Positions 10,169-22,334 are shown, counted from the first letter of the stretch. The stretch: DNA of 64,000 bases from Branchiostoma belcheri (GCF_001625305.1 NW_017803379.1:2816704-2880703), one strand, 5' to 3'. Notes: generated by a model from the sequence alone, not told the origin. Made by a program: numbers and translations.

Positions 10169-13100
10169 ATGGGTTCGGAGAGCAAGGATGTGACGTCATC
10201 GAACGCTGAGGAGACAAAATCAGGCCAGGTCTCGAAAAAGGGAAGCTGCTGTCTGGTATGTGCAGTTTTTGTGCACTAACACTTTTCTACGTGTTCATCT
10301 ATCGAATTTTCGCAGTTAACATTTTGTATGATTTACAATACTGTCTCTAGTATGGAGGTACAAAGTGTACGGTACAATTGCACAAAATCATAAATACACG
10401 TAATGCCCTGAGATGCTATGGTTTCATTGCATGTAAATGCAGATATTCGCCTTTTACTTGGTCAGATACAACAAATTGTTACTTCAATTGCAGCTGGCCG
10501 ACAAGATCCCGGCTCGATACATCTTGTCGGGCTTGTTTTTCCTGGGCATCGTTACGTTAGTCCCAACCAGGAACGGATTCAGCGTCGCCATCGTGGTCAT
10601 GGTGAACAGTTCATCGTCTGCTTCACCTGTCAATCAAACTGCTCCCTACCAACTCTGTCCCAGCAGCGGGGCTGGAAATACTTCCGCACAGGTAGGAAAA
10701 TTATTCTTATTGATAATCAATGTATTGGTGCCGGATATTCATTTTTTGTCTTAATCACATTCAACATGACAATGATACCATATTGAGAGGTTAGAGGGGG
10801 AAAGCAAACTGACAAAATCTCGTGCTGTTAAATCACCGAGCTACATGTACAAATTATGGAAGGAGCTATACTGCAGACAAGTGATGATCCTTTGCACAAT
10901 ATGCACTAGATCTGGTTATCTGCTATGTGGTTACAGAGCGAGGAGGGAGAACTGGAGTGGAGTGCGAGTCTGAGAGGAACTCTACTGGGAGCGTACTATT
11001 ATGGCTACATCATCACTCAGGTGAGCTTATTAGACAAATTCCCTTGTACTCGAATAGGGTCCATGTATAGGGAAACGTAAAACAAGCCCTTGTATGCATT
11101 GGATCTTGAACAAAATGATGTGTTTTAACGTTAATTTCAATAACTTATCACTACTTATTACTACCTGAAACCTGCATATGACTGTCTTTTGTCACGTGAT
11201 TATCACATCAAGTCACGTGACAAGAGGACTCCAAGACGAAATCTTAACCAAGTTGAAGAAGAGACAGAGTGCGTCTCGAAAGCTGCCCAGAGCAGCTGAA
11301 CTTCCGTTGTGTGTTTTGGTTAAATATTCGTCAAAATTCAATTATCCTCCCCGTTACATTTGTATGGACTGAAATTATTCCATCTCATATCCCCTGTCTA
11401 GGCTGAGGAGCAATCCTGACGTGACTTCATCACTGAGACAACACATCTTTGTGCCTCGTAAAACAAAGCATATATTTTGCGTCTGTGAAATTCACAGCAC
11501 ATTGCCTCACACAGGTGGTAGGTGGTGTGTTGGAGCAGAAGTTGGGCGGCAAACTCGTGTACGGGACGGGCATGTTGGCCGTTGCTGCCCTGGACGCTCT
11601 TGGTCCCGTGGCTTCCAGGGCCAGCCCTTGGGCGATGTTTGCTGTCAGATTCATCATGGGTCTGGTGTCTGTAAGTTATCATATTACTTAGCTTGAATTT
11701 TCAGAAATTATTATTAATTAGGACTTTGAAAGATGTAAACTTTATCTTTTTGATATATTTTCTCTAGCCCTTACCTCCTTCTTCATGACCTCAATGAAAT
11801 GCGGATTGCAGGCCGATTCAAACAAACAAACAAACAAACAAACAAACAAACAAACAAACAAACAAAGTATAGTCTGCATGTGACGTTTAATTTATGTCTC
11901 TTTTTTCCAGGGAGTTCTGTTCCCCACCATGTACGGAGTCTGGGGCCGATGGGCTCCCCCTACCGACAGGACAAAACTTCTGGCGTTTTGCTACATAGGT
12001 AAAGTTCTACAGCATTTCGGATGTCAAGTGTCTTCTGTAACTAGAAAGTAAAAAATGTACATTTAATTTAGTTTTCTATAAGGCTTTTGTCTATTGCTTC
12101 TAAATCTAGATTGGTTGAAATTGTTCCTTATGTATTTTTTTGTTCACGCCAATGCAGGTTTGCCCCTTGGCAGCATCATCAACTACCCACTGGCGTCCTT
12201 CCTAGCTGCTGAGCTGGGCTGGGAGGCTATCTTCTATATTCCTGGTAAGGAAATGTAAAAATGTCATTTTCATCAACGTACCAATCCATAAAATCTTTGA
12301 ATTTATGTTCGGCAGTGTGTCCATCAAATAATGTTCGGTGACATAATTATTCAAAAGATTTCGTGATGTGTGAGATTTGACGAATATCTCGAAGGTGTCC
12401 GATGCTAGCATGCTCAACACCATCAGCTACATAGCATAATGTGTGAGTCTACATGGTATAGACCCCCAAACAATGATGAGTGCATCTTTTGGTACATGTA
12501 GTTAACGTTTTTCGTAAGCCCACAAAACTCATAAAGACCACCACCACTACGAGAAGAGATAATAGATTGAATCACCGCTTTATCCCCTAACTTTCTGTAG
12601 GAGGTTTTGTAGCAGTCTGGCTTGTATTTTGGCTCCTCCTGGCTTACGACTCGCCTGCAAAACATCCGCGGATCCTGGAGGAAGAACAGAAGTACATAGA
12701 AGACAGTATCGGGGGAAAAGTACAACAGGTAACAAGCAAAGATGCGATCTGCTCCATTATACTATGTTCTTATGTGAGATATTTTGTTGGTATAGCAGAC
12801 ATGATTCTGAGCTTTGAAACATCTAGTTTGAATGATAACAGGCCCTGCATTTTCTCCGATAGAAACCAAGAGTTCCTTGGCTGAAAGTATTGTCGTCACT
12901 TCCGGCCTGGGCTCTCATCGTCGGTCAATTCTCTTCCAACTGGGGGAACTACTTCTTGCTTACCCAACTGCCGAACTACATGAAGAATGTGCTGGGGTTC
13001 AACATTACAACGGTATACTTTGAAGTGTCATTGGTATTTAGCTACCATTTTCTGGTGGATAACAGTAGAAATCGATGTTTCACAAGGACCACCCTACTTT

Positions 13101-14976
13101 AATATACATTCAAATCTTCCCCGATTGATCTAGTATTTACAAATCTTCTCGCATTAAATAATTATCTTTTCAATAAATCTAAACCATATCACGCGAAGAC
13201 GCACCCCAATAGCGCTGGGGAACAGGGGAGCATTGATTTAGTTTGGTCCAGCTCTTAAAATTTTACGACACCGATAATATGTCTTTCTATCTTCCAGAAC
13301 GGTTTGCTGTCTGCTCTTCCGTTCGTCCTCGCCATGGTCTCCATGTTGGCGTCAAGCGTTGCAGCTGACCGCTTGATCCAAAACGGGAGGATTCCCAAGG
13401 TGTGGATAAGGAGGGGATTCGTTATCACAGGTAAGCGCACTTTTCTCTCCCCAACTTTAGCTTACACTTTAATTAGATCCTCCCACAGAGATGTGCTTCA
13501 CTTGGGAATGATCACGAACGCAAGCACTGTAGAGAGTGGAAAGCCGTGGTGGCCCGCATCGTCGTTGTTTGTGAGCGGCAACGATGATGGTAATGATGAG
13601 ATCCTCCCGCAACTCCTATCAACAGTTATCAAAATTAAGCGCATGATTGAACAGCTGATCACATGCTGCCCAATATTGTGAATGGTTGTCTCCACACACA
13701 GGATTTTCCGGCATGGTGATCTGCGGAGTGATCCTGGCGAACCTGAGCGGATGTAACCCTGTCGCTGCCGTTGCCTTGCTGTGTCTTATCCAGTTCTTCA
13801 ATGCTCTGACGACAGCAGGCATGCGCGCAGTCCATGTTGAATTCGCGCCCAGGTTCAGTGGGGTGACCTTCGCCCTGGCCAACACGGCAGGGACTCTTCC
13901 AGGGATCTTCGCTCCTCTGTTGGTCGGATTCATAACAGAGAATGATGTAAGTACTCAACACTACACGACACAACACACAAGCCAACACAACACAACACAA
14001 CACAACACAACACAACACAACACAACACAACACAACACAACACAACACACAACATAGCACTACGAGTCTCGACGAGACGCAATGCGGCGCGACACGACAT
14101 GACGCGACATGGCACGACTAGATACGACATGACTAGGCTGCTGTGCGTCTCAAAATCATCCAACTTTGCATGTGGGTATTTATTGGAGTTTTTCGTTTCT
14201 GTTAAAATATGAGGAATGCAATGTCCTGCATGCTTGGAAATGTTGGCTTTCCTGTCAACAATAATTTTACTTCAGCCGCTGGGAATCTTCAGTCTGGTTT
14301 TGATATGTCAGTATGAATTGTTTCACAGCTCTGTTATGGCCCTTACATTATCTTGATTTAATAATATGAAACATGTTTGTTGACCCTTGCAGCCAACTCT
14401 CGCTGCCTGGATGAAAATCTTCTACATAGGAGCGGCTCTTCAGGGTGTGGGAGGGATTTTCACCGTGGTGTTCATGCGCACTGACGTCCAGCCCTGGGCT
14501 CGGGAAGAGGCCGACCAAGAAGCCAACATCGCTGAAAAGGTCCGTACAAAAAGCTAGGGCAGAGACGCCTTTACATATACATTTATAGTAATATGAGCGC
14601 GATATAGAATGTAGCTATAAAAACATTTGGACTTCTCAGTTACGGTATCGAACCTGACAACACGTCCATACTACTGATTCATGTTTCCTATGTAACACTG
14701 TCATTATTGTGTTGTCATAATTAAACTCAAGTTGAAAGGGAAGATCTCGACTAGCATTTTACAGCAAATCGACGAATAAATATTTCCAAACATCATATTG
14801 GTCTCTGTGCCCGTAGAGAAGGGACAGTTCTATCTATGGTATAATACATCTGATGAGTGTTTTCACATATATTTTCACAGGGGACAGAGCTGACTGGTTC
14901 CAAAGACCTCATCATTGCTAATGAACACGCCGAGATGCCGACACAGAATGTCGAGATGTTCATCACCAAGTTATAG
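10169..14976 (+). CDS. SLC17 sialin-like transporter, copy C
   Basis: This is an intact SLC17-family transporter of 532 aa; human sialin is about 495 aa. Coding exons: 10169-10255, 10494-10691, 10937-11020, 11515-11670, 11911-11998, 12158-12244, 12601-12728, 12863-13012, 13298-13430, 13702-13946, 14393-14539, 14881-14976 (TAG). All junctions are GT-AG and every exon length matches the other copies. It starts [15 protein letters not shown]. Domains are as in copy B: TM1 Arg, an extracellular or lumenal loop with NSS/NQT/NTS sequons, [30 protein letters not shown] and [14 protein letters not shown]. The C-terminal tail ends NVEMFITKL, possibly a PDZ-type end; the same end is seen in E. TM4 reads [13 protein letters not shown], lacking the Glu and His usual in sialin/VGLUT. 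Intron 3 differs from B and D and holds paired GTCACGTGA sites. Likely on lysosomal or vesicle membrane by family; substrate unknown. Confidence 0.92.
11191..11221. promoter_or_regulatory. Paired CLEAR/E-box sites in intron 3 of copy C
   Basis: GTCACGTGAT at 11191-11200 and GTCACGTGAC at 11212-11221 face each other as arms of a 15-bp inverted repeat (CTTTTGTCACGTGA / TCACGTGACAAGAGG). The second equals the TFEB/TFE3 CLEAR consensus; USF and MITF also bind such E-boxes. It is absent from introns 3 of B, D and E. Function is inferred only. Confidence 0.4.
11819..11866. repeat. AAAC tetranucleotide array, intron 4 of copy C
   Basis: About 12 uninterrupted AAAC units, absent from the other copies. 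Confidence 0.95.
13957..14055. repeat. CACAA pentanucleotide array, intron 10 of copy C
   Basis: Near-perfect ACAAC units from 13984 with a degenerate lead-in, 10 bp after the exon 10 donor, followed by the same CGACGAGACG..GCGCGACACG tract as in copies B and D. Confidence 0.93.
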
Positions 14977-15119
14977 ATACCTTGGTCCTTCTTTGGATTT
15001 TTGACGAGTTTTCTTATTTTTATTGTTACTTCTGTCTATTACACATATTCTAAAAAAGGAACATGCGAACAATCATTTTGAATGTTGTTGCACCTAACAT
15101 TTAAAGACATTGTCTTATA

Positions 15120-15125
15120 AATAAA
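15120..15125 (+). terminator. Polyadenylation signal, copy C
   Basis: AATAAA lies about 145 bp after the stop in the block conserved after copies B and D. Confidence 0.55.
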
Positions 15126-15157
15126 ACGCAAACTTAAAGTTTTTATCTATTTGAAGT

Positions 15158-15872
15158 GGTGCAAAGGTGAGAGCAGTACTGTCTAATCACTCTACACGTG
15201 CAAATGTCAAGTTATCGATGTCAAAATAAACATCACATGCACAAAAGTCTCTTTAAGCGATATTCACCTTCACTTTAAAACACACGGTGTGAGGAAATGT
15301 AATCCATGCATTAGATCGCGACTCCGCGTTTGAGAAAGTTAATGCAACGTGTACGCATAACTGCTACGGATACGCGTTTTGTGTAGCATTATGAGAAACA
15401 CGGAAATAGTCCTGCATTGCTAGTGATTGGATTCGGCCTCTACCTGTATATACCTATGTAATGGTCCAAAGGTGAGAGTAATAAAGGGTTAATGCCCCGC
15501 CGGTCGGGGGCGATAACCACCGAATAAATCACAGAGTGAAACTACTACAAGTCTTAACACTAGTGTTAGTGTCCTGTCCCCCGTATAATGGTGCGGTCCA
15601 AAAAGTCTTGATAACCTGATAACCCATGGGAAACTGAGCCTTCTGATTGGCCGACGGCTACTGGCTATGTGATAATACTGAATAATCATTCTGTTCATAC
15701 AATGAAAGGCCGTGTGTATTGTCTCCAACAGACAGCCAGACGCCTAGCAAAGGTTACTGTGACATTTTCAGGTCTCCAGTAGCAACTTTCTTTACCCTTA
15801 CAAGTTAGGCAGGTAGTCCGTACAACACGGAGATCAGAGTTCAGCGCAGTTGGAAGAGCTGATACCGTGGAG
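15158..15872 (+). promoter_or_regulatory. Upstream module and noncoding leader exon of SLC17 copy D
   Basis: Motifs lie at 15158-15170 (GGTGCAAAGGTGA, one change) and 15463-15475 (GGTCCAAAGGTGA, exact), 305 bp apart. The leader block from about 15823 ends GTGGAG/GTAGGT at 15872. The matching acceptor tcacag ends at 16212. A second degraded copy of the acceptor and leader start (catagACTTTGGAAAA) lies just upstream, at about 16149-16168, so this short stretch was duplicated in copy D. Confidence 0.58.
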
Positions 15873-17030
15873 GTAGGTCTTTAAACTAAACTGCTAATGA
15901 CCAGAATACGATGACTTCGATGTTGTCCAAAACCGTAGTTCTAATCAGTTGTGAACGAGGCAGTTGCAGTTGCTATGTCTAAATTACAGTAGTCACTATA
16001 GAAGTCACTTATGTATTCATTGAACTTTATCATCATCGCGTGTGTGTGTGCTGCACCCTTTCTCTAAATTCCATTGTAAAATGTGTTGTCATTCTAGCGC
16101 CTGTGTTAGATTATCTAAACGTTAAGGTGTGTGCTATAATGTGTATATCATAGACTTTGGAAAAAAAATTCAGTCTAAATTAAAGATATCGTGACTTACA
16201 TTTATGTCACAGACTTTGGAAAAATGGGTTCGGAAAGCAAGGATATGACGTCATCGAACGTTGAGGAGACAAAATCAGGCCAGGACTCGAAAAAGGGAAG
16301 CTGCTGTCTGGTATGTGCACTAACACTTTTCTACACGTTTATCTGTCGAATTTTCGCAGGCAATACGTTGCCTAAATCAATATACTGTCTCTGGTATGGA
16401 GGTACAGAGTGTACCAAGGGCGTTCTGTAGAACGTTCTTGGTTGTACAAAGTACAAAGAACAAATGCATATATATATATACACGCAATGCTCTGCTATGA
16501 TTTCGTGGCATGTTTATGTAGAAATTCGCTTTTTACTTGGTCATATTCACAATTTGTACTTCAACTGCAGCTTGCCGACAAGATCCCGGCTCGATATATT
16601 TTGTCGGGCTTGTTCTTCCTGGGCATCCTTACGTTAGTCCCAACCAGGAACGGATTCAGCGTCGCCATCGTGGTCATGGTGAACAGTTCATCGTCTGCTT
16701 CACCTGTCAATCAAACTGCTCCCTACCAACTCTGTCCCAGCAGCGGGGCTGGAAATACTTCCGCACAGGTAGGAAAATTATTCTTACTGGTAATCGTTAT
16801 ATTGGTGCAGGATATTGATTTTTTTTCTATTAATCACAAACCAATGATACCACATCAACAGGTTCTAGGGAAACACACTAGATATGCGCTGGTTGCCATG
16901 TTATGTATGTTATATTGTTACGTGATTACAGAACGAAGAAGGAGAACTGGAATGGAGTCCAAGTGTGAGAGGAATTCTACTGGGGGCGTACTATTATGGT
17001 TACATCATCACTCAGGTAAGCCGTTTGATA

Positions 17031-17110
17031 GTCTCCACCAGACTCCTTTTGCAGGCTACATAAATAGTACAAATCGGCCTAAAAAGGGATATAATTGACC
17101 AGAGAAGGTG
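17031..17110. mobile_element. Truncated foldback element (family 1), intron 3 of copy D
   Basis: It begins GTCTCCACCAGACTCC exactly as the element at 4535-4686 and sits at the same intron position, but the right half is deleted. It shows that copies B and D descend from an ancestor that already carried the insertion. Confidence 0.7.
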
Positions 17111-17978
17111 GCTAGTAGAAATTGGCAAAATAGAGAGACAACATGACAGGGGAGATTGTCCGCTAAGGTGCACATTTGCCGCCTCCCGAGCAGACCAACC
17201 TAAGCGTTCTACACAGATAAATTTGTATAAAATTAATATTCATATGTAGGGAAACGTAAAACAAGTCCCTGTACACATTGGATCTTGAACAAAATGATGC
17301 GTTATAACGTTAACCTCCATATTTTATTCTCATTGGTAAATTTGTGGGGACTGAAATTGTTCACTCTCATATTTTTGCCTCTGGTTAAGGAGCAATCTTG
17401 AAGGACGGGAGGTCGTTACTGAGACAACATACAGACCATCCTTGTTCCTTGTAAAACAAAGTGTATTTCTTATCTTTTGCGTCTGTCAAACTCACAGTAC
17501 ATGAGTTCTGTTTTGCCCCACACAGGTGGTAGGTGGCGTGTTGGAGCAGAAGTTGGGCGGCAAACTCGTGTACGGGACGGGCATGTTGGCCATAGCTGCC
17601 CTGGACGCCCTTGGTCCCGTGGCCTCCAGGGCCAGTCCTTGGGCGATGTTTGCTGTCAGATTCATCATGGGTCTGGTGTCTGTAAGTTAACTTATCTTAA
17701 GCAACTCGGATTTCCTTGCAGAAAGTTATATTAATTAGGACTTTGAATGATGCAAACTTACTTTATCTTTTTGATACATTTTGTCTGACGCTTACCTCTT
17801 CCTTCGTGGTCTCAATGAAAAGTGGATTGCAGGTGGATATGAGCTTCTCCTGTTTTCCAGGGAGTTCTGTTCCCCACTATGTACGGAGTCTGGGGCCGAT
17901 GGGCTCCTGCTACCGACAGGACAAAACTTCTGGCGTTTTGCTACATAGGTAAAGTTCTACATGTGTAAATTAAGTGTA

Positions 17979-18095
17979 CTGTATGTGTATCGGTATAGCG
18001 GGTATAATCGCCCTTCGGCGTAACACACCAGCTTCGCAGGCACGCGGCGCGGCGGCAGCTGGCTACATTACACCTAACGACTTGTTACACCTAAC
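17979..18095 (+). repeat. Dispersed repeat (family R1), intron 5 of copy D
   Basis: It has the GTATCGGTATAG core, CCCTTCGGCGTAACACACC and GCACGCGGCGCGGCGGCAG, at the same intron position as the copy at 5611-5725. It is inherited with the gene duplication. Confidence 0.65.
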
Positions 18096-19772
18096 CCTTG
18101 AACATCTAACTCTAAACCTAAAGCGATCTAATGACAATGCCCTTACTGATTTACAGCATTTCGAGAGTAAGGTGTCCTTCTGTACATAGAAAGTAAAAGG
18201 GTGCATTAGTTTTGTTGGGGAGCCTTGCTGAATCTAGATTGGCTAACATCCTATACATGTATCAGGCCTAAACATGTGACATTTTTTTACACAAATGCAG
18301 GGTTGCCCATTGGTAACATAATCAACTACCCACTGGCGTCCTTCCTAGCTGCTGAGCTGGGCTGGGAGACTATCTTCTATATTCCTGGTAAGGAAATCTA
18401 AAAATGCCATCAACATACCAATGCAGAAAGGTGTCAAATGCTAGGCTGATCAACACCATAGCATAATGTGATAGTCTACATGGTATAGACCCCCAAACAA
18501 TGATGAGTGCATCTTTTGGCACATGTAAGCCCACAAACTCAACTCATAAAGACCACCACCACTACGAGAAAAGATAATAGATTGAATCACCGCTTTATCC
18601 CCTAACTTTCTGTAGGGGGTTTTGTAGCAGTCTGGCTCGTATTTTGGCTCCTCCTGGCTTACGACTCGCCTGCAAAACATCCGCGGATCCTGGAGGAAGA
18701 ACAGAAGTACATCGAAGAAAGTATCGGGGGAAAAGTACAACAGGTAACAAGCAAAGATGCGATCTGTTCCATCATACTATCTTCTTACATGTATGTGAGA
18801 TATTTTGTTGGTATAGCAGACATGATTCTGAGCTTTAAACACATTGTTTGAATAATAAGAGGCCTTGCGTTTTCTCCGATAGAAACCAAGAGTTCCTTGG
18901 CTGAAAGTATTGTCGTCACTTCCGGCCTGGGCTCTCATCGTCGGTCAATTCTCTTCCAACTGGGGCAACTACTTCTTGCTTACCCAACTGCCGAACTACA
19001 TGAAGAATGTGCTGGGATTCAACATTAGAACGGTACGTGATGGGTACCGGTGAGCTGTTTAGCTGCCAACTATTGTAATTGTTATATCATGTTTCCTGGA
19101 CCACTTTTATGTCACGAAATCGATGTTTCACAAGGATACTCGGACTCCACCTACTTTTGGACCAAATTTGCCTCGATTGAAACAGTATATATTGAACAAA
19201 TCTGCTTGCATCGTCATAAAATTCTGAATTCATGATTTTATTGCAAACCGCATGAAGAAGTCGATCTGAAGGGGTGCTAGGGCCAGGAAGGGATTGTTCA
19301 CTCTAGCTCTTGTACTTACAACTCTCCTGTTCTAAAAGACCCAGAACACTTCCTTTTTCTCCCCCAGAACGGTCTGCTGTCTGCTCTTCCGTTCGTCCTC
19401 GCCATGGTCTCCATGTTGGTGTCAAGCGTGGCAGCTGACCGCTTGATCCAAAACGGGAAGATTCCCAAGGTGTGGATAAGGAGGGGATTCGTTATCGCAG
19501 GTGATCTCTTACCAACCTTATTTTAGACCTTAGATCCTCCCATAGAGATGTGCTTCACCTGGGAAGGATCACGAAGGCAAGCACTGTAGAGAGTAGAAAA
19601 CGGTGGTGGCCCGCATCGTCGTTTATTGTGAGCGGCAACGACGACGACGACGACGATGATGATGGTAATGATGAGATCCTCCCGCAACTCCTATAAACAG
19701 TTATCAAAATTAAGCACTTGATTGTCACAACAGCTGATCACATGCTGCCCACTTTATTGTGAATGGTTGTCT

Positions 19773-19880
19773 CCTAGCCTATGTAACCCAAGCTCCGGGG
19801 GGCTCCCTACATAGTCCGCCACCCACCTCGGGGGCCGGCTGGATGTTGGGCGGCCGGCAAAAGCGATTTAATCAGGCTAG
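19773..19880. mobile_element. Small 108-bp insertion in intron 9 of copy D
   Basis: Compared with copies B, C and E, this intron has an extra block beginning CCTAGCCTATG and ending AATCAGGCTAG (inverted ends CTAGCCT/AGGCTAG). It is flanked by TTGTCT on both sides, a probable target duplication. It is GC-rich, has no ORF, and ends 16 bp before exon 10. Probably a MITE-like element. Confidence 0.6.
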
Positions 19881-20148
19881 TTGTCTTCACACACAGGATT
19901 TTCCGGCATGGTGATCTGCGGAGTGATCCTGGCGAACCTGAGCGGATGTAACCCTGTCGCTGCCGTTGCCCTGCTGTGTCTTATCCAGTTCTTCAACTCC
20001 CTGACGACAGCAGGCATGCGGGCAGTCCATGTTGAGTTCGCGCCCAGGTTCAGCGGGGTGACCTTCGCCCTGGCCAACACGGCAGGGACTCTTCCAGCTA
20101 GGGATCTTCGCTCCTCTGTTGGTCGGATTCATAACAGAGAATGATGTG

Positions 20149-20237
20149 AGTACACAATACAACACGACACGACACAACACAACACACAACACAACACAAC
20201 ACAACTCAACTCAACTCAACTCAACACAACACAACTC
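20149..20237. repeat. CACAA pentanucleotide array, intron 10 of copy D
   Basis: Degenerate ACACA/ACAAC/ACTCA units right after the exon 10 donor, at the same place as in B and C. Confidence 0.88.
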
Positions 20238-21245
20238 GACGAGACGCTATGCGGCGCGACACGACATGACGAGACATGGCACGACTAGATACGACATGAC
20301 TAGGCTGCTGTGCATCTCAAAATCATCCATGCAACTTTACATGTGGGTATTTATTGGAGTTTTTCGTTCCTGTTCAAATATGAGGAATGCAATGCCCTGC
20401 ATGCTTGGAAATGATGGCTTTCCTGTTAATAATTTTACTACAGCCGCTGGGAATCTTCAGTCTGGTTTTGATATGTCAGTGTGAATTGTTTCACAGCTCT
20501 GTTATGGCCCTTACATTATCTATGAAACATGTTTGTTGACCCTTGCAGCCAACCCTCGCGGCCTGGATGAAAATCTTCTACATAGGAGCGGCTCTTCAGG
20601 CTGTGGGGGGAATTTTCATCGTGGTGTTCATGCGCACTGACGTCCAGCCCTGGGCTCGGGGAGAGGACAAAGAGGTCTTTATAAATAAAGTAATATGAAC
20701 GCGATATAGAATGTAGCTATGAATACATTTGAAGTTCTCAGTTACTTGACAACACGTTCCATACTACTGAATTATGTTTCCTATGTAACATTATTGTATC
20801 GTCATAATTAAACTCATTTCGAAAGGGGAGACTAGCATCTTACAGCAAATCTACGAATAGATATTTGCTATCATCATATGGGTCTATATGTGTCTATACG
20901 GGTCTCTGGGCCCGTAGAGAACCAGACGGGGCAGTTCTATCTATGGTATAATACATCTGATGAGTGTTTTCATATATATATATATTTTCACAGGGGACGG
21001 AGCTGACTGGTTCCAAAGACCTCATCATTGCTAATGAACACACCGAGATGCCGACACAGAATGTCGAGATGTTCGTCACCAAGTTATAGATCATTTCGTT
21101 CCTTTCTTTGGACTTTTAATCAACGAGTTTCTTTTTTCGTATTTTTATTGTTACTTCTGTCTATTACACATATTCTTAATAAAGGCAAATGCGAGCAATC
21201 GTTTTGAATGTTGTTGCACATACCAATTAAAGACATTATCTTACA

Positions 21246-21251
21246 AATAAA
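21246..21251 (+). terminator. Polyadenylation signal, copy D
   Basis: AATAAA lies about 160 bp after the stop, in the conserved 3' flank. Confidence 0.5.
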
Positions 21252-21386
21252 ACTGATATTGTGTCCTCGGATCTAATTGAGCCATAAGACAGACCTGTCA
21301 TATAGATTGTTACCTCAAGGTCTATTTGATCACTCGCGTCAAATGTGGCAAGACTAAAGGCAGTTCAACAGGTCACCTTTTACTAA

Positions 21387-21480
21387 CAGTATCTGTATCT
21401 TCATATCCGGTATAAACGCACTTCGGCGTCAAGGTAACATGCCAGCTTCGCAGGCACGCGGCGCGGCGGCAGCTAGTTAT
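21387..21480 (+). repeat. Dispersed repeat (family R1), 3' flank of copy D
   Basis: It runs from GTATCTGTATCTTCATATCC through GCAGGCACGCGGCGCGGCGG, another member of the family at 5611-5725. Confidence 0.6.
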
Positions 21481-21698
21481 CATATTATATTACAGTAACT
21501 TCTTGATAGATGTTGCGACGTAATTTCAAACAATAGATGCCCTTGGTTCCAAGGTAAGGTAGGGTTAAGCTTATTGAACAGCTGCTGTCATAACTTCGGC
21601 CTCCAATCAATCAATAAACCAACCAACCAATTAGCAACCAGCCACCAAACAAACATACACAAACCTACGTGCGCGTATGGCATCAGCTCAAAGACGAT

Positions 21699-22334
21699 GG
21701 TCCAAAGGTGAGAGTAATAATGCAAATATGCCTAGTCATCCTGCGCACATAAAAAGTGTGAAAGTATCTCACAGTTCAAACCTATCTCTCTTATATGAAC
21801 GTATATTTTGGCATTGAGAATAGATCAAGGGATCGGCATGACAATTATTGTGGCTGTCAATATAAACATCACAATGCACAAATGTCTCTTTAATTTATTT
21901 AAGCAATTTATAGCCTAGGAAAATGCACAGTGTTAGTTACAAATCCCGCCTTTTATAAGGGTATAACAATGTATATGAACCCATCGTGGTCTGTATTTGA
22001 GCGTTTTTTGTAGCCTTGTCAATATGACACAGATGCAGTCCTGTATTGCTTGTGATTAATGGTTCGACATACATGTAGATTGTGTCTACCTGCGATTAAT
22101 GGTCCAAAGGTGAGAGCATTGATGAATAGTCACTGTTTATGTAAGTGAAAGGTCGCGCGTGGTCTTCAACAGACAGCGCGCGTGTACCACCTCGCCACTT
22201 CCACACACGCACAGGTCACTGTTAGATGTTAGGTCTCCCGTTATAGAAATGTTTCTTGCCCCCTAGGCTGACAGGTAGTCGGTGTGACACAGAAATCATA
22301 GTTCAGCGCAGCTGGAAGATCTGATAGCGTGAAG
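21699..22334 (+). promoter_or_regulatory. Upstream module and noncoding leader exon of SLC17 copy E
   Basis: Twin exact GGTCCAAAGGTGA motifs lie at 21699-21711 and 22101-22113 (402 bp apart). The leader block from about 22286 ends GTGAAG/GTAAGT, a perfect donor at 22334/22335. The acceptor tatcacag ends at 22722, before ACTTTGGAAA-ATG. E is the most diverged complete copy, so survival of these elements here is the best sign that they matter. Confidence 0.62.

Larger units (their letters stand above)
16224..21089 (+). pseudogene. SLC17 sialin-like transporter, copy D (damaged)
   Basis: The exon set matches the family: 16224-16310, 16571-16768, 16932-17015, 17526-17681, 17861-17948, 18301-18387, 18616-18743, 18883-19032, 19368-19500, 19897-20145, 20549-about 20674, 20994-21089. 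Exons 1-9 are open and would encode normal TM1-TM9. Exon 10 is 249 nt instead of 245. A 4-bp CTAG-type insertion after ACTCTTCCAG (about 20097-20100) shifts the frame to LPARDLRSS and stops at 20142-20144, giving about 452 aa without the last helices. Exon 11 has also lost its normal donor: the AGGCC..GAAAAG/GT stretch seen in B and C is missing, leaving only a weak possible donor GAG/GTCTTT. Two separate lesions argue for a pseudogene, though draft-assembly error is not excluded. The sequence is closest to copy B, including shared intron insertions. Confidence 0.68.

Noticed and set aside
13957-14055. CRISPR-like regular repeat
   Set aside because: Pentamer microsatellite without spacers, in a eukaryotic intron.
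20090-20104. Reading the CTAG insertion in copy D as a tiny intron or alternative splice site
   Set aside because: Four bases cannot be an intron, and no GT-AG pair nearby restores the frame without losing conserved helix residues.
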